DNA from: Thermoplasmata archaeon
Lineage (GTDB): Archaea; Thermoplasmatota; Thermoplasmata; Methanomassiliicoccales; Methanomethylophilaceae
Direction of reading: 5' to 3'
Assembly (NCBI GenBank): GCA_015063245.1
Contig: SUSV01000003.1
Location: forward strand, 1 to 64,000
Length of the DNA: 64,000 nucleotides
Shown in pieces: positions 8,910-18,895 of this stretch. The notes below the pieces were generated by a model. That model was not told the DNA's origin. It searched no databases and saw only the letters and a list, made by a program, of their open reading frames with translations. The position numbers were made by a program, and so were the translations under genes. The stretch's first letter is position 1, and each line of letters begins with the position of its first letter.

Positions 8910-9584
8910 TCAGATTATCGTTGTAGTTGGGCCCTTCTTACGGAAGAATGAACTTTCCTTGGTCCGCATAACCATGTCTCTGTTCACATCAACCTCTATC
9001 TTCGATAGCGTATCGCCAGTATCGTGATTTTTGATGTAGAATGTGTGTTTGCCGGTCAGGACCTTTTTCGTCTTTTTGTCATACTTCTTGAAAGCATTGA
9101 ACAGGAGAGTATCTCCATCGAAGACATCGATACTGTAATCTGTGAACTGCCAATACGATATATCGACACCATAGACTATCAGCCTGTACTCGTCCGAGGT
9201 CATGATACCATATGATCTCGAATCGTTCTTCATACCTCTGGACTCATAAGTCTTGAATTTGCTGGAATCGGTCTTGTATGCCACCAAGGCATAGAGATAC
9301 CAGATGTCCGATATGTTTGGGTCGGTTTTTATCAACCCCTCAAGAATGGCTGTGCATTCGTAATATTTGCCATCAGAATAGTAATCGGAGGCGAGTTGAA
9401 GATTTCCCTTGATCTCGTCCGTCTTATCGATCTTTATCTTCCCGGATATGTCCAATGTGCCTGATACGACCATTTTCTGAACTTCTGCTAATTCGTATTT
9501 GGCTCCGCAGTAATCACAAACAAAAAGATCATCTCTTTTTGTCATTTCGGAGGAACCGCACACGTCACATTTCAATTGCTTCAT
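8910..9584 (-). CDS. Zinc-ribbon / TPR-like / beta-domain protein
   Basis: A 224-residue protein in three parts. Residues 1-35 form a zinc ribbon (CDVCGSSEM and CDYCGAKYE), about 60-110 are helical and TPR-like (YECTAILEGLIKTDPNI), and from about 130 there is a beta-rich tail (DVFDGDTLLFNAF, LTGKHTFYIKN) reminiscent of PEGA-type domains. It is the closest relative in the window of the gene at 22248-22949, which has the same layout but a TAG in the middle. Function is unknown; the layout suggests a scaffold or sensor. It is monocistronic within the defence island and ends in TGA. Confidence 0.65.
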   Translation of the reverse strand: MKQLKCDVCGSSEMTKRDDLFVCDYCGAKYELAEVQKMVVSGTLDISGKIKIDKTDEIKGNLQLASDYYSDGKYYECTAILEGLIKTDPNISDIWYLYALVAYKTDSSKFKTYESRGMKNDSRSYGIMTSDEYRLIVYGVDISYWQFTDYSIDVFDGDTLLFNAFKKYDKKTKKVLTGKHTFYIKNHDTGDTLSKIEVDVNRDMVMRTKESSFFRKKGPTTTII

Positions 9585-9798
9585 CCAGAATCATCCTTTG
9601 CGGGCGTATCGAGTGTGCATCGTTCTTAAAAAGTTTAAAAGTTTTATCTAACAAATCAATCTTAGGTACCATATTAGCTGGCGGTATTTCGAACAACTCT
9701 CCATTTTTTTCGGATGAAATCACTAACGAAGATCAAACATTATAGAAGAACAAGAGGAAAACTCCATAATCTTCTTTCAATATTCAGTTTTTGATCAT

Positions 9799-10728
9799 AT
9801 GTCACTAACCGGTCTTCAGCTGTCTGAAAAAATCCTAAGAGAGACGAAAATTCCAATGACTCCCGGAGCTATGTGGGAATATGCACTGAAGAAAGGGTAC
9901 GACAAAGATACTAGTATTCGCGGAAAAACTCCATGGAAGACACTGCAAGCCCAGATTTATACACAGATTCAGAGTAATGAAGGCAGTATTTTCGTGAAAG
10001 TATCGCCAGGTGTGTTCGGACTCAGATGTTTTGATTATAGCATCGCAGAGGAGCCTGTAGTGAAGACGAAGACAAGTGATAATGCTTCGGAAAGGGAACT
10101 GCATCCCTTATTGGTTTCATATGTAAATTCCGATCCTCACTTTCTTGGACACACGATGACAATCCAGCACGAGAATTCAGTCAAGAAAGGGAAGAATGCA
10201 GAGAAATGGATGCACCCCGATCTTGTATCAGTGCATCTCCCCTTCGATGATCTGGATCAGAATACAATATCGTTGGCAAAGAATGCAGGAATCGAAACGA
10301 TTACGATTTTTTCGTTCGAAATGAAGAAGGATGTTACCGGAGCAAACGTCAGGGAATACTATTTCCAAGCAGTTTCCAACTCATCCTGGGCAAACGAAGG
10401 ATATCTGGTATCTCCTAAATTCAGCGATGAAGCGTTAAAGCAATTATCAAAACTCAATGCATCTTTCGGAATCGGGGTAATCAAACTCAACCTCGACGAT
10501 ATCCATCAATCGGAAATCCTTCTGCCTTCTAGAGAGAACGATCTTGATGTGACGATGATCGATGAATTGGTGCGTATAAACAAAGATTTCTCCACTTTCG
10601 TCTCGATTATCAACAAATCCATGGATGCCAAAGGATTGTTCGGCGAGAATAAATTCGATAAAGTCCTTAGTGACGAAGAGTTAGAGCAGCACATCGAGAA
10701 AACGAAAATTAGGAAATTAGCTATCTGA
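9799..10728 (+). CDS. HARE-HTH domain protein
   Basis: A 309-residue protein. Residues about 3-78 match a HARE-HTH domain: LQLSEKILRETKIPMTP, GKTPWKTLQAQIYTQI and a final FVKVSPGVFGLR. This winged-helix domain is known from restriction systems and chromatin proteins and is thought to recognise modified or distorted DNA. The rest includes a conserved-looking block with HPDLVSVHLPFDD and FSFEMKKDV, which may be a divergent nuclease-like fold, but I cannot show catalytic residues. It is convergent with the type I restriction operon. A role as an added restriction or modification-sensing protein is inferred. Confidence 0.65.
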   Translation: MSLTGLQLSEKILRETKIPMTPGAMWEYALKKGYDKDTSIRGKTPWKTLQAQIYTQIQSNEGSIFVKVSPGVFGLRCFDYSIAEEPVVKTKTSDNASERELHPLLVSYVNSDPHFLGHTMTIQHENSVKKGKNAEKWMHPDLVSVHLPFDDLDQNTISLAKNAGIETITIFSFEMKKDVTGANVREYYFQAVSNSSWANEGYLVSPKFSDEALKQLSKLNASFGIGVIKLNLDDIHQSEILLPSRENDLDVTMIDELVRINKDFSTFVSIINKSMDAKGLFGENKFDKVLSDEELEQHIEKTKIRKLAI

Positions 10729-10769
10729 TTGCAGAGTATTAATCATATTCTCTGGCACACTAGCGAGAT

Positions 10770-10788
10770 GGCATCATCTTATGATGCC
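10770..10788. terminator. Hairpin between convergent genes
   Basis: A perfect 8-bp stem with a 3-nt loop (GGCATCAT-CTT-ATGATGCC) lies 42 nt after the HARE gene, between it and the convergent hsdR gene. No clear T-run follows, so it may act as a bidirectional barrier or be a transcript end structure. Confidence 0.4.
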
Positions 10789-10915
10789 TGGAAACGCATA
10801 ATCGACCGTGGTATTGGTCGTAGAGCGGGCCTTATGCAGAGATTTCGATAGATTGGTCGAGTGCTGCCTTGTAATCTAAATTCAAAGTAATCTATTCTAT
10901 AGTCAATCAATGATA

Positions 10916-13900
10916 TCACATCAATCCGAAATATTTGTCGAAGAAGGCCTTGAGCTTCTCGATCACCGTGTTCTTCTGCTGAAGTCTGTCCCCTCCGCCG
11001 AAACGACGCATCGGCGGCATTATCTTGTCGATATCCGTACCGGTTGTCTTCAGGCTTCCATCTCTGAACGCATTGTTGATGAATTGTGCAGTCTCGTCAG
11101 GTTTTAAATTGTTCTCTTCAATGAGTTTTTGAAGATCCTCGGTCTTCTGTTCAGTTACGAATTTGGCCCAACCCGCATCAATATCCGCTGAAGGATCCAC
11201 TCTTTGGATGAACTGCATAATGAGCTCTTTTTTGCTGCGGAGCTGTGTCGAGGATCCTATAGCTTTCTCGATATCAACCAGGATCTCTTTGTCCTTGCAG
11301 TTGTCATCATGATACTTCTTCACGAGCATCAGCACATAATCTATGTTGACTTCCACCTGCTTGATGAGCTCTATCTCGAAGACGATATCTGCACTGACAT
11401 CGGATTTAGCTCTCTTCACGCGTATGTTGCGGTATATGTCGAGATAGTTGCTCTGATAGTCCTGCATATCTCTGGGACTTATGATCTCGTTGCCTTGGAA
11501 CTGGTCGAATGCCGTTAGGATGTTCTGCAACCTGAGGATCGAACCGAACAGCTTGATGAAATCCTTGTTCTTCTCCTCTCCGATGATGGGCTCTCCTATT
11601 GGGAATTCCTGTACGAGCCTCTCAATCAGATCCTTGTACCCGTTGACATGATTGCCTTCGTCATCGGTGTAGCCGTAGTAGTACTCGTTGAACGTCTTCA
11701 GAAGAACCGTTCCGGTGGCATTCTCATCGCCGAATAGTGCGATAGCGTTCTCAGTCGCTTTCCTGAGATTCCTGAAGCAGATGATGTTTCCGTAGGTCTT
11801 CACTGAATTCAGGATACGATTTGTTCTGGAGAATGCCTGGATGAGGCCGTGTGATCTTAGGTTTTTATCGACCCATAGCGTGTTCAAGGTGGTCGCATCG
11901 AACCCTGTGAGGAACATATTTACCACGATTAGCAGATCGATATCACGGTTCTTCATTCTCTGGGAGATATCTTTGTAATAATTCTGGAATCCGTCCGAAG
12001 AGGTGTCGAAGTTGGTCTTGAACATCTCATTATAATCACGTATGGACCCGTCAAGGAACTGACGTTCCGACTGTGTTAAAGTTTCAAGATCAAACTCCCC
12101 TACGGTTATACCCTCATCCCAATCATCCCCATTCTGCTGAGATGTGTAAATCATAGCTATATTGAGATGTTTGCCGGAGGCGTTCATCTGTCTTTTGAAT
12201 TCATGGTAATACTTTATCGCCGTAGGGATCGAACTCACCGCGAATATGGAGTTGAAACCGTCGACCTTCTTTCCCTTGTAATCATAATAGGTGTTCCTTT
12301 TGGTCTTCTGATCGAAGTGGTTCAGGATGTATTCTGTGACCATGCTGATCCTTTCAGGAGCTGCCATTATCTTCTCCGTTTCGATTCCGGAGATCTCCTC
12401 GTCGGAGATTTGGTCGGCAGCCTTTATGGTCTTGACATAATCTATCAGGAATGGAAGGACGTTACCATCGTTGATTGCATTCACAATTGTGTACGAGTGC
12501 AGTTTATCTCCGAAGGCATCCTGGGTAGTCCTGAGTGTCGGATTCTTTCCAGACGACGAATTCATGGCAAAGATAGGGGTGCCGGTGAATCCGAAGATGT
12601 GGTAGTTCTTGAATGCCTTTGTAATGGCGATATGCATCTCGCCGAACTGTGAACGATGGCATTCATCGAATATCATGACGATATGCTTGTTGAATATCTC
12701 GTGGTCCTTGTATTTCTTGATGAAGACTTCCAGCTTCTGTATCGTCGTTACAATGATCCTGCATTGAGGGTCGGACAGCTGTCTTTGGAGGATTGCGGTG
12801 TTCTTGTTGCCGTTGGCAGCTCCTTTTTCGAATCTATCGTATTCCTTGATGGTCTGGTAATCGAGGTCTTGACGGTCTACTACGAATAGTACCTTCTCTA
12901 TGAATGGCAGCTCCGTCGCCAATTGTGCGGTCTTGAACGATGTCAGCGTCTTACCGCTGCCTGTGGTGTGCCAGATGTATCCTCCTGCTTCGACCGTACC
13001 CATGGTCTTGTAGTTGTTCGATATGATGATCCTGTTCAGGATGCGCTCTGTAGCAGCTATCTGATACGGACGCATCACTAGCAGTTTGTTATCAGAATCG
13101 AAGATGCAATATTTTGTTAGAATGCTGAGGATTGAATGTCTTGAGAAGAATGTCCTGGTGAAATCCAGGAGGTCAGGAATGATACGGTTGCTTCCATCCG
13201 CCCAGAAGGATGTGAACTCGAAGCTGTTGCTAGTTCTCTTCGATCTGTTCCTTCCGCCTGTGGTCGATTCCGTGATGTGGTTGGAACGGGTGGTGTTGCT
13301 GTAGTATTTTGTGTTCGTGCCGTTAGAGATTACAAATATCTGAATATACTCGTATAATCCGGATCCTGACCAGAAACTTTCGTTCTGATAGCGGTTGATT
13401 TGATTAAACGCTTCCTTTAACTCAACGCCGCGGCGTTTCAATTCTACATGAACAAGAGGCAAACCGTTCACCAAGATAGATACATCGTAACGGTTCGCAT
13501 GGCTGCCGTCGTTTACAGTGTACTGGTTGATCACCTGGAGGGAATTGTTGTGGATGTCCTTCTTATCAATCAATCTGATATTCTTGGTAGAGCCATCGTC
13601 ACGTATGAGGTTCTGAACATAATCCTTCTGAATCCTTCTGGTCTTTTCGGTTATGGAATCGTTGGCCGATGAGATACACGTACCGAAGAATCTCTCCCAC
13701 TCGTCATCCGTGAACTGATATGAATTGAGCTTCTCCAACTGCTTACGGAGATTATTCTTAAGGCTCTCCTCGTTTTGAATCTTGATGTACTCGTAACCCT
13801 GGGATTGGAGATCCTTGATGAACTGTTCTTCCAAAGCTGCTTCCGACTGGTATGCGTCGGAACGTTTCTTTATCGGAGTGTATTCGGATACGACCGTGCA

Positions 13901-13936
13901 TTCGTCGGTTGAGGCTATTATATTATAACTACTCAT
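10916..13936 (-). CDS. hsdR: Type I restriction enzyme R subunit
   Basis: A 1006-residue HsdR. The N-terminal nuclease core is visible as YDVSILVNG followed by VHVELKRRG, the PD-(D/E)XK strand. The motor domain has Walker A TTGSGKT and the DECH box in FDECHRSQFGE, followed by the translocase motifs FGFTGTPIF and TGFDATTLN. The C-terminal region is helical, as in other HsdR proteins that bind the methylase core. It hydrolyses ATP to pull DNA and cuts DNA lacking the host methyl mark. Its start overlaps the end of the unknown 462-residue gene by 4 nt, so it is the last gene of an hsdM-hsdS-unknown-hsdR operon. Confidence 0.93.
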   Translation of the reverse strand: MSSYNIIASTDECTVVSEYTPIKKRSDAYQSEAALEEQFIKDLQSQGYEYIKIQNEESLKNNLRKQLEKLNSYQFTDDEWERFFGTCISSANDSITEKTRRIQKDYVQNLIRDDGSTKNIRLIDKKDIHNNSLQVINQYTVNDGSHANRYDVSILVNGLPLVHVELKRRGVELKEAFNQINRYQNESFWSGSGLYEYIQIFVISNGTNTKYYSNTTRSNHITESTTGGRNRSKRTSNSFEFTSFWADGSNRIIPDLLDFTRTFFSRHSILSILTKYCIFDSDNKLLVMRPYQIAATERILNRIIISNNYKTMGTVEAGGYIWHTTGSGKTLTSFKTAQLATELPFIEKVLFVVDRQDLDYQTIKEYDRFEKGAANGNKNTAILQRQLSDPQCRIIVTTIQKLEVFIKKYKDHEIFNKHIVMIFDECHRSQFGEMHIAITKAFKNYHIFGFTGTPIFAMNSSSGKNPTLRTTQDAFGDKLHSYTIVNAINDGNVLPFLIDYVKTIKAADQISDEEISGIETEKIMAAPERISMVTEYILNHFDQKTKRNTYYDYKGKKVDGFNSIFAVSSIPTAIKYYHEFKRQMNASGKHLNIAMIYTSQQNGDDWDEGITVGEFDLETLTQSERQFLDGSIRDYNEMFKTNFDTSSDGFQNYYKDISQRMKNRDIDLLIVVNMFLTGFDATTLNTLWVDKNLRSHGLIQAFSRTNRILNSVKTYGNIICFRNLRKATENAIALFGDENATGTVLLKTFNEYYYGYTDDEGNHVNGYKDLIERLVQEFPIGEPIIGEEKNKDFIKLFGSILRLQNILTAFDQFQGNEIISPRDMQDYQSNYLDIYRNIRVKRAKSDVSADIVFEIELIKQVEVNIDYVLMLVKKYHDDNCKDKEILVDIEKAIGSSTQLRSKKELIMQFIQRVDPSADIDAGWAKFVTEQKTEDLQKLIEENNLKPDETAQFINNAFRDGSLKTTGTDIDKIMPPMRRFGGGDRLQQKNTVIEKLKAFFDKYFGLM

Positions 13937-15321
13937 GAAGTCATCCCCGATTCATCATTTTGTAATCTGGATATCAATTCTAATTCGTGTATGGAGCACG
14001 CAATGATATTAAGGAAAAGACGGTAATCATCCATCTCTATCAAATCCTCTAACAGATTATATTTCTTTACAAAATCTGGAATGACTATCACCATAAATAA
14101 TTTCGAAATGTCGGAACGCGGGATGCGTTGATAGTTTCTATAGTACCATGAAACCAAATCTATTCTATCTTCCTGTGTTGCTTCTTTCAATTCATTTGAA
14201 CCCATAAGCCCATTGAATTCCGTTCTACGGGTATCAGAAGATAATATGTTTAGATTGGGATTCTTTGAAGGGTAATCTGAAAATTCATAGTCGTTGTAAT
14301 CCAATTTCATCAGATTGTTACACTGATTGTTATCACAACCTATTCTTTCGAACAGAATGCGCACATCAGAGTGCAAGTCATTTGATTCTTTATCCAAATC
14401 TTGAATCTTGTTTCTGATAACTTGTAAACGATTCCAAATCCATTGAATAAATTCATCGTTATATTCATCCAGAGGGTTTTTGGACAGATAAGTTAGTGTG
14501 TGAAGATATGATTTCAACCCATATTCATGGTGCCCATTCCGTAAGCGGTCTAATCTCATCAGTTGTGCTATATTGTCCAGCGAGCGGTCAGGTGTGATGA
14601 TGGTAATCGGCATACAACGTAGATGATCGAGAGTTTTCTTAGTACGTTCAACCATAGTGTTGTATATTTCACCAATTAACTGTTGATACCTATAATCTAC
14701 ATAACTCCATATTTCCTTACTACAGATGTAAAAGTCATCGTCCCAGGAATTGTTGTCACTTAATACTTGGACCCAGAAATCAGCACATTTGGGCTTTACC
14801 CATTCATGTATCGGCCTATCGTCTATGTAGTCGATGAATTTACAATATGCATAGGTACCTGGTATGAATCCTTTTGTTGTAGTTTCATATTCTGTTCTTA
14901 AAGGATGGGCACATATGAAGGATCTTAAAAACCTGAAAGCTTCAAAATCATTGGTTGGTTTACTTTCAGCTCTTTCGCCATACAGTTTGATAGTTTGAAT
15001 AAAATGAGTATCACATTTGATATGGTATCCGTTTTGATCTTTGATGCCGATCTGTGCAAATTCTGCGGCATCCTCAATGCAATCCAATATTGTGTACGCG
15101 AATCCGATGAGCATAGAGAACTGTTTTCCATTGTGTATTCCGGTACTTATTTGATTATCTAAGTATTCTTTCTGTTCACCTGCTTGCCAGAATAAAGATT
15201 TCAATGCCAAAGATGCTTTCTCCGCATCAGATTCAGAGACGCCCTGACATTTTAAGTACAATTTGTAATCATCTGATCCAGAATTGATTTTACTAAGAAC
15301 ATCTTGCAGAGGAATCATCAA
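13933..15321 (-). CDS. Unknown protein inside the type I RM operon
   Basis: A 462-residue soluble protein that I do not recognise. It lies between hsdS (11 nt away) and hsdR (4-nt overlap) on the same strand, so it is part of the restriction operon. The sequence is rich in tryptophan, tyrosine and acidic residues and mostly helical by eye, with no nucleotide-binding or nuclease motif and no membrane segment. The segment PITIITPDRSLDNIAQLMRLDRLRNGHHEYG is the most distinctive. It could be an abortive-infection-like back-up to restriction, an anti-restriction control protein or an effector. It ends in TGA. Confidence 0.55.
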   Translation of the reverse strand: MMIPLQDVLSKINSGSDDYKLYLKCQGVSESDAEKASLALKSLFWQAGEQKEYLDNQISTGIHNGKQFSMLIGFAYTILDCIEDAAEFAQIGIKDQNGYHIKCDTHFIQTIKLYGERAESKPTNDFEAFRFLRSFICAHPLRTEYETTTKGFIPGTYAYCKFIDYIDDRPIHEWVKPKCADFWVQVLSDNNSWDDDFYICSKEIWSYVDYRYQQLIGEIYNTMVERTKKTLDHLRCMPITIITPDRSLDNIAQLMRLDRLRNGHHEYGLKSYLHTLTYLSKNPLDEYNDEFIQWIWNRLQVIRNKIQDLDKESNDLHSDVRILFERIGCDNNQCNNLMKLDYNDYEFSDYPSKNPNLNILSSDTRRTEFNGLMGSNELKEATQEDRIDLVSWYYRNYQRIPRSDISKLFMVIVIPDFVKKYNLLEDLIEMDDYRLFLNIIACSIHELELISRLQNDESGMTS

Positions 15322-15332
15322 ATCAGCTCTTT

Positions 15333-16532
15333 TTAGGTGGCAAATGACAACAACTTGTCGCGGTAATATTCGTATTGTTTTTGACGAGCTGCTATTTCAG
15401 CCGGCAATCCTTCATCAATGCTATCCATCAATTTTTCGAATATATCTAATATGGAGGCTATTTTCACCTGTTCCTCTATGCTAGGGACTGGAACCTCAAA
15501 ACCTTTTATCATTACTAGATTGAGTCCACCTCTTGTCCCATCGCCAGATGAAATCTCCCTTAGCCTTTGATATTTCGAATCTAGATAATGTCTCAAATAA
15601 TTGGGGTAGACTGTTTCGTTGACTATTATGGAGCATAAGGACTGGTTTGTACACAGAGGTATTCTTGTTATTGCAACTTTTCCTCTTGTTTTACCTTGTC
15701 CAGCTAAAGCAACGACGACAGTATTTTCGGGAACTATTTTTGTACTGCAACTGTCATAAGCTTCTTGGGTAATTTTCTTTTCTGTGCCATATATGATGCG
15801 ATTATTAATCTCTCCAGAGCTCATCCAAGGAATTGACCCATCAATCCAATATGTGGGGTTTGTTGTTTTTGGCGTTGCTCCTACAACACATTCTGAAAAA
15901 CTACCAATAGTCATCCATTTCACTCCCAATCTCTCTCTCTCTTCAGGAGTGAGATTGTCGAACGATAATAATTTATCACGGTAGAATTCATACTGTTTTT
16001 TTCTGGCGGTGAGTTCTGCGGTGAGTTCTGCGGTGAGTTCTGCGGTGAGGGCGGTGAAGGAATCCAGGATGCGGACAATCTCTATTTGGACTTCCAGCGG
16101 GGGTAATGGAATATCGAATAGAGAGTAGTAGCTAATCCATAATCTTTTATGTTCGTCTGAGGAATAGTTAATGTAGCCCATTAAATGGTAAATGTAACGT
16201 AGTGTAGTTTTTGATTCATCAGCGGTCAATATTTTCATAGCTGATGATTTAACTTTGAACGGAAAATCTACCCATTTAAAAGCGGCAGTAAAATCATCAA
16301 AAATAATAACTGGATTGTTTTTCGATGCGGGGTATATTCCGTCCGTTTCATTTGTGTAACCCAGTATGAATGATTGCCCAGGTGTTAACACAGGAGTTTC
16401 ATAATCATTAGAATAATTTGTGCTTTGAACTATGAATTGAGTTGGTTGTTCGTAATGAACTAATGAACCGATTTTGACGTAATCCACATTCTTGGGACAG
16501 TATTGTTTGATAAGTTCTTCTAGGTTATTCAA
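15333..16532 (-). CDS. hsdS: Type I restriction specificity subunit with TAEL repeats
   Basis: A 399-residue HsdS with two target-recognition domains. The first ends at PPLEVQIEIVRILDSFTALTAEL; the second covers WMTIGSFSECVVGATPK to PVPSIEEQVKIASILDIFEKL. Each is followed by a conserved helix with QYE(F/Y)YRDKLLSF. The central helix carries three TAEL units, as in the EcoR124 family, where the number of TAEL units sets the spacing between the two half-sites. The second domain begins after LTPEERERLGVKW, which suggests joining of two half-genes. Its ATG overlaps the hsdM stop. It is AT-richer than its neighbours, as is common for recombining HsdS domains. Confidence 0.93.
   Translation of the reverse strand: MNNLEELIKQYCPKNVDYVKIGSLVHYEQPTQFIVQSTNYSNDYETPVLTPGQSFILGYTNETDGIYPASKNNPVIIFDDFTAAFKWVDFPFKVKSSAMKILTADESKTTLRYIYHLMGYINYSSDEHKRLWISYYSLFDIPLPPLEVQIEIVRILDSFTALTAELTAELTAELTARKKQYEFYRDKLLSFDNLTPEERERLGVKWMTIGSFSECVVGATPKTTNPTYWIDGSIPWMSSGEINNRIIYGTEKKITQEAYDSCSTKIVPENTVVVALAGQGKTRGKVAITRIPLCTNQSLCSIIVNETVYPNYLRHYLDSKYQRLREISSGDGTRGGLNLVMIKGFEVPVPSIEEQVKIASILDIFEKLMDSIDEGLPAEIAARQKQYEYYRDKLLSFAT
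16006..16049 (-). repeat. 12-nt tandem repeat in hsdS (TAEL units)
   Basis: Three complete copies of the 12-nt unit GCGGTGAGTTCT (plus-strand reading, 16006-16041) and a partial fourth (16042-16049) encode TAEL repeats in the central helix of HsdS. Slippage by one unit keeps the frame and would lengthen or shorten the spacer between the two bound half-sites. Confidence 0.85.
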
Positions 16533-18103
16533 CTAGAATCCCCCTCTATATTTCTAATGATTTGATCAATTTGCTTTCTAAGTTCATCCTCTCTAGCTAC
16601 AATTTTTTCAATTTCTTCATTGAGCCGTTCGATATCGATTACTTCCCTGGTATCCTCCTGCTCTACATATTGCGATACAGAGAGGTTGTAGTCATTTTCC
16701 TTGATCTGTTGATTTAGCACGATCTTTGCGACGTACTGGACATCCTTGCGTTTGGTGAAGATGTCGATGATGTGCTGGATGTTATCTTGAGTGAGCTTAT
16801 TGTTGTTTGTCACCTTGACGAACTCCTTGGATGCATCGATGAACAGTGTATCGTTGGATGATTTGGATTTCTTCAGGACCATGATGCATGTAGCTATCGA
16901 TGTTCCGTAAAAGAGGTTGTCCGGTAGTTGGATGATGCAGTCTATAAAGTTGTTATCAATCAGATATTTCCTGATCTTCTGCTCCTTGCCGCCGCGGTAC
17001 ATTATCCCTGGGAAGCAGACGATCGCTGCTGTACCGTTTGTCGCCAACCATGACAGCGAATGCATGATGAATGCCATATCGGCCTTTGATTTCGGTGCAA
17101 GGACACCGGCGGGCGAGAATCTTGGATCGTTTATGAGTACGGGATTATCCTCTCCTTCCCATTTGATCGAGTACGGAGGATTGGATACAATCGCTTCGAA
17201 AGGCTCGTCATCGTAATGCATTGGATTTGTTAGGGTATCTCCGTGGGCGATGTCGAACTTGTCATAATCGATATCATGCAGAAACATGTTGATCCTACAC
17301 AGGTTGTATGTTGTGATATTGATCTCCTGGCCGAAGAACCCCTGTCTCACATGCTCCTTGCCGAGGATCTTCGCGAACTTCAACAGAAGCGATCCAGAAC
17401 CGCATGCAGGATCGTATACTTTGTTCACTTCAGTCTTATCGACTATGGTCAGGCGGGTAAGAAGCTCGGATACCTCCTGGGGAGTGTAATACTCTCCGCC
17501 GCTCTTCCCTGCATTGGATGCATACATGCCCATCAGGAACTCATAGGCATCTCCGAACGCATCGATGGTGTTGTCCTGATAGTTGCCGAGATTCATCTCT
17601 CCGACACCATCCATGAGCTTGACGAGTTTCTTGTTCCTTTCAGCAACGGAGCCCCCGAGCTTGTTGCTGTTCACATCCAGATCGTCGAACAGTCCTTTGA
17701 AGTCACCTTCACTATCTGTGCCCATGGCAGATGACTCGATGTGCTTGAACACTTTTTCCAGGGTTTCATTGAGATTTTCATCTGAAGGAGCATTTTCCCT
17801 CACATTGTTGAATAGTTCGCTGGGGAGGATGAAAAATCCTTTATCATTGACCATCTCTTCTCTTACAGATTCGGCATCCTCGTCGGAGAGGTCACAGTAT
17901 CTGAATGACTTATCTCCTGCTGCATGCTCATTTGCTTCGATGTAGTTGGATAGATTTTCTGAAATATATCTGTAGAACAGCATTCCAAGGACGTACTGTT
18001 TGAAATCCCAGCCGTCAACGCTACCACGGAGGTCATTCGCTATATTCCAGATGGTACGGTGCAGCTCTGCGCGTTCCATTTCCTTCTTGTTGTCTATGAC
18101 CAT
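16529..18103 (-). CDS. hsdM: Type I restriction DNA methyltransferase subunit
   Basis: An adenine-N6 methyltransferase of about 524 residues. The AdoMet-binding motif is DPACGSGSLL (near 230) and the catalytic motif is NPPY (about 308-311). The N-terminal helical domain starts with ERAELHRTIWNIANDLRGSVDGWDFK, typical of the family just after the initiator, which is why I prefer ATG 18103 over the first ATG at 18184. It is the first gene of the minus-strand operon, followed by hsdS with a 4-nt overlap. It protects host sites by methylation and forms the core that HsdR joins. Confidence 0.93.
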   Translation of the reverse strand: MVIDNKKEMERAELHRTIWNIANDLRGSVDGWDFKQYVLGMLFYRYISENLSNYIEANEHAAGDKSFRYCDLSDEDAESVREEMVNDKGFFILPSELFNNVRENAPSDENLNETLEKVFKHIESSAMGTDSEGDFKGLFDDLDVNSNKLGGSVAERNKKLVKLMDGVGEMNLGNYQDNTIDAFGDAYEFLMGMYASNAGKSGGEYYTPQEVSELLTRLTIVDKTEVNKVYDPACGSGSLLLKFAKILGKEHVRQGFFGQEINITTYNLCRINMFLHDIDYDKFDIAHGDTLTNPMHYDDEPFEAIVSNPPYSIKWEGEDNPVLINDPRFSPAGVLAPKSKADMAFIMHSLSWLATNGTAAIVCFPGIMYRGGKEQKIRKYLIDNNFIDCIIQLPDNLFYGTSIATCIMVLKKSKSSNDTLFIDASKEFVKVTNNNKLTQDNIQHIIDIFTKRKDVQYVAKIVLNQQIKENDYNLSVSQYVEQEDTREVIDIERLNEEIEKIVAREDELRKQIDQIIRNIEGDSS

Positions 18104-18316
18104 GTCTATTTCCCTGCCAATGTCCTGGCACCAAGTAGATGACCAGGTGATGACATACTCAAAAAGCACCGCATCCGTCATCAAGACGCGGAAGCGACAT
18201 CCCTGACTCGAAGGTCAGGATAGTATCGGTAAAATCGTATTTAATAGATTTACGATATTGTGCAGCGTTGAATAATCAGATAGCTATTCAACAAAGGCTT
18301 AGAGGTGAGTAAGTCT

Positions 18317-18793
18317 TTATTCAGGCAATCTTTCAGCAAGTATGCCAAGTTTTTTATGGATAATTCCTTCAGTTGTGATTATCAATCTGAGATTAGATGT
18401 AATTTTAATTCTAGAATATATGGTTTCATAATATTTGTTTTGAAGAGTTATATCATGATAGCCTTCTTCAAGAGTTATTCTCTGTGTTTGTTTTCTCTTG
18501 ATTTTGATGGCAAAACCATCAATTGAAATAATCATTGCTCCCATGACATCATTACCTTTCCTGTCGCGGCTAATTTCGCATGTGAACGATCTTGGTCCGT
18601 AGCACTGTCCACCATAATTGTTGATGATGGTTCCAGAGTAATTTGTGGTGTTGTTGGTTATGTTTGTTATATGGTCCCCCGGTTTTTGAATCATTACTTT
18701 TGTTCCACAATATTGGCAAAATCCGAATTCACGATCATCTTCAAATTGTAAGGTACCATTGCACTGGGGACATTGCAACACTATCAAAGACAT
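18317..18793 (-). CDS. Zinc-ribbon / beta-domain protein
   Basis: A protein of about 158 residues. It opens with a zinc ribbon (LQCPQCNGTLQF, then FCQYCGTKV), followed by an Asn/Thr-rich linker (ITNITNNTTNY) and a beta-rich tail (ISIDGFAIKIKRKQT, LEEGYHDITLQNKY). The tail matches the pattern of short beta-sandwich PEGA-like domains seen in several other genes here. I chose the ATG at 18793 because it places the first cysteine pair at the usual distance. It stands alone downstream of the restriction operon's promoter region. Function unknown. Confidence 0.6.
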   Translation of the reverse strand: MSLIVLQCPQCNGTLQFEDDREFGFCQYCGTKVMIQKPGDHITNITNNTTNYSGTIINNYGGQCYGPRSFTCEISRDRKGNDVMGAMIISIDGFAIKIKRKQTQRITLEEGYHDITLQNKYYETIYSRIKITSNLRLIITTEGIIHKKLGILAERLPE

Positions 18794-18895
18794 TGTATGT
18801 TGCATTAGCAACGTCTTATTAATTAGATCCGTTTGTGGGGGTTGTCATCGTGAGTTGTACGACAAATTAAATTGGCGTATGGAATCTCTGGAATT

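Noticed and set aside
10916..13936. In-frame TAG or frameshift in hsdR
   Set aside because: The frame is continuous for 1006 codons and ends in TGA.
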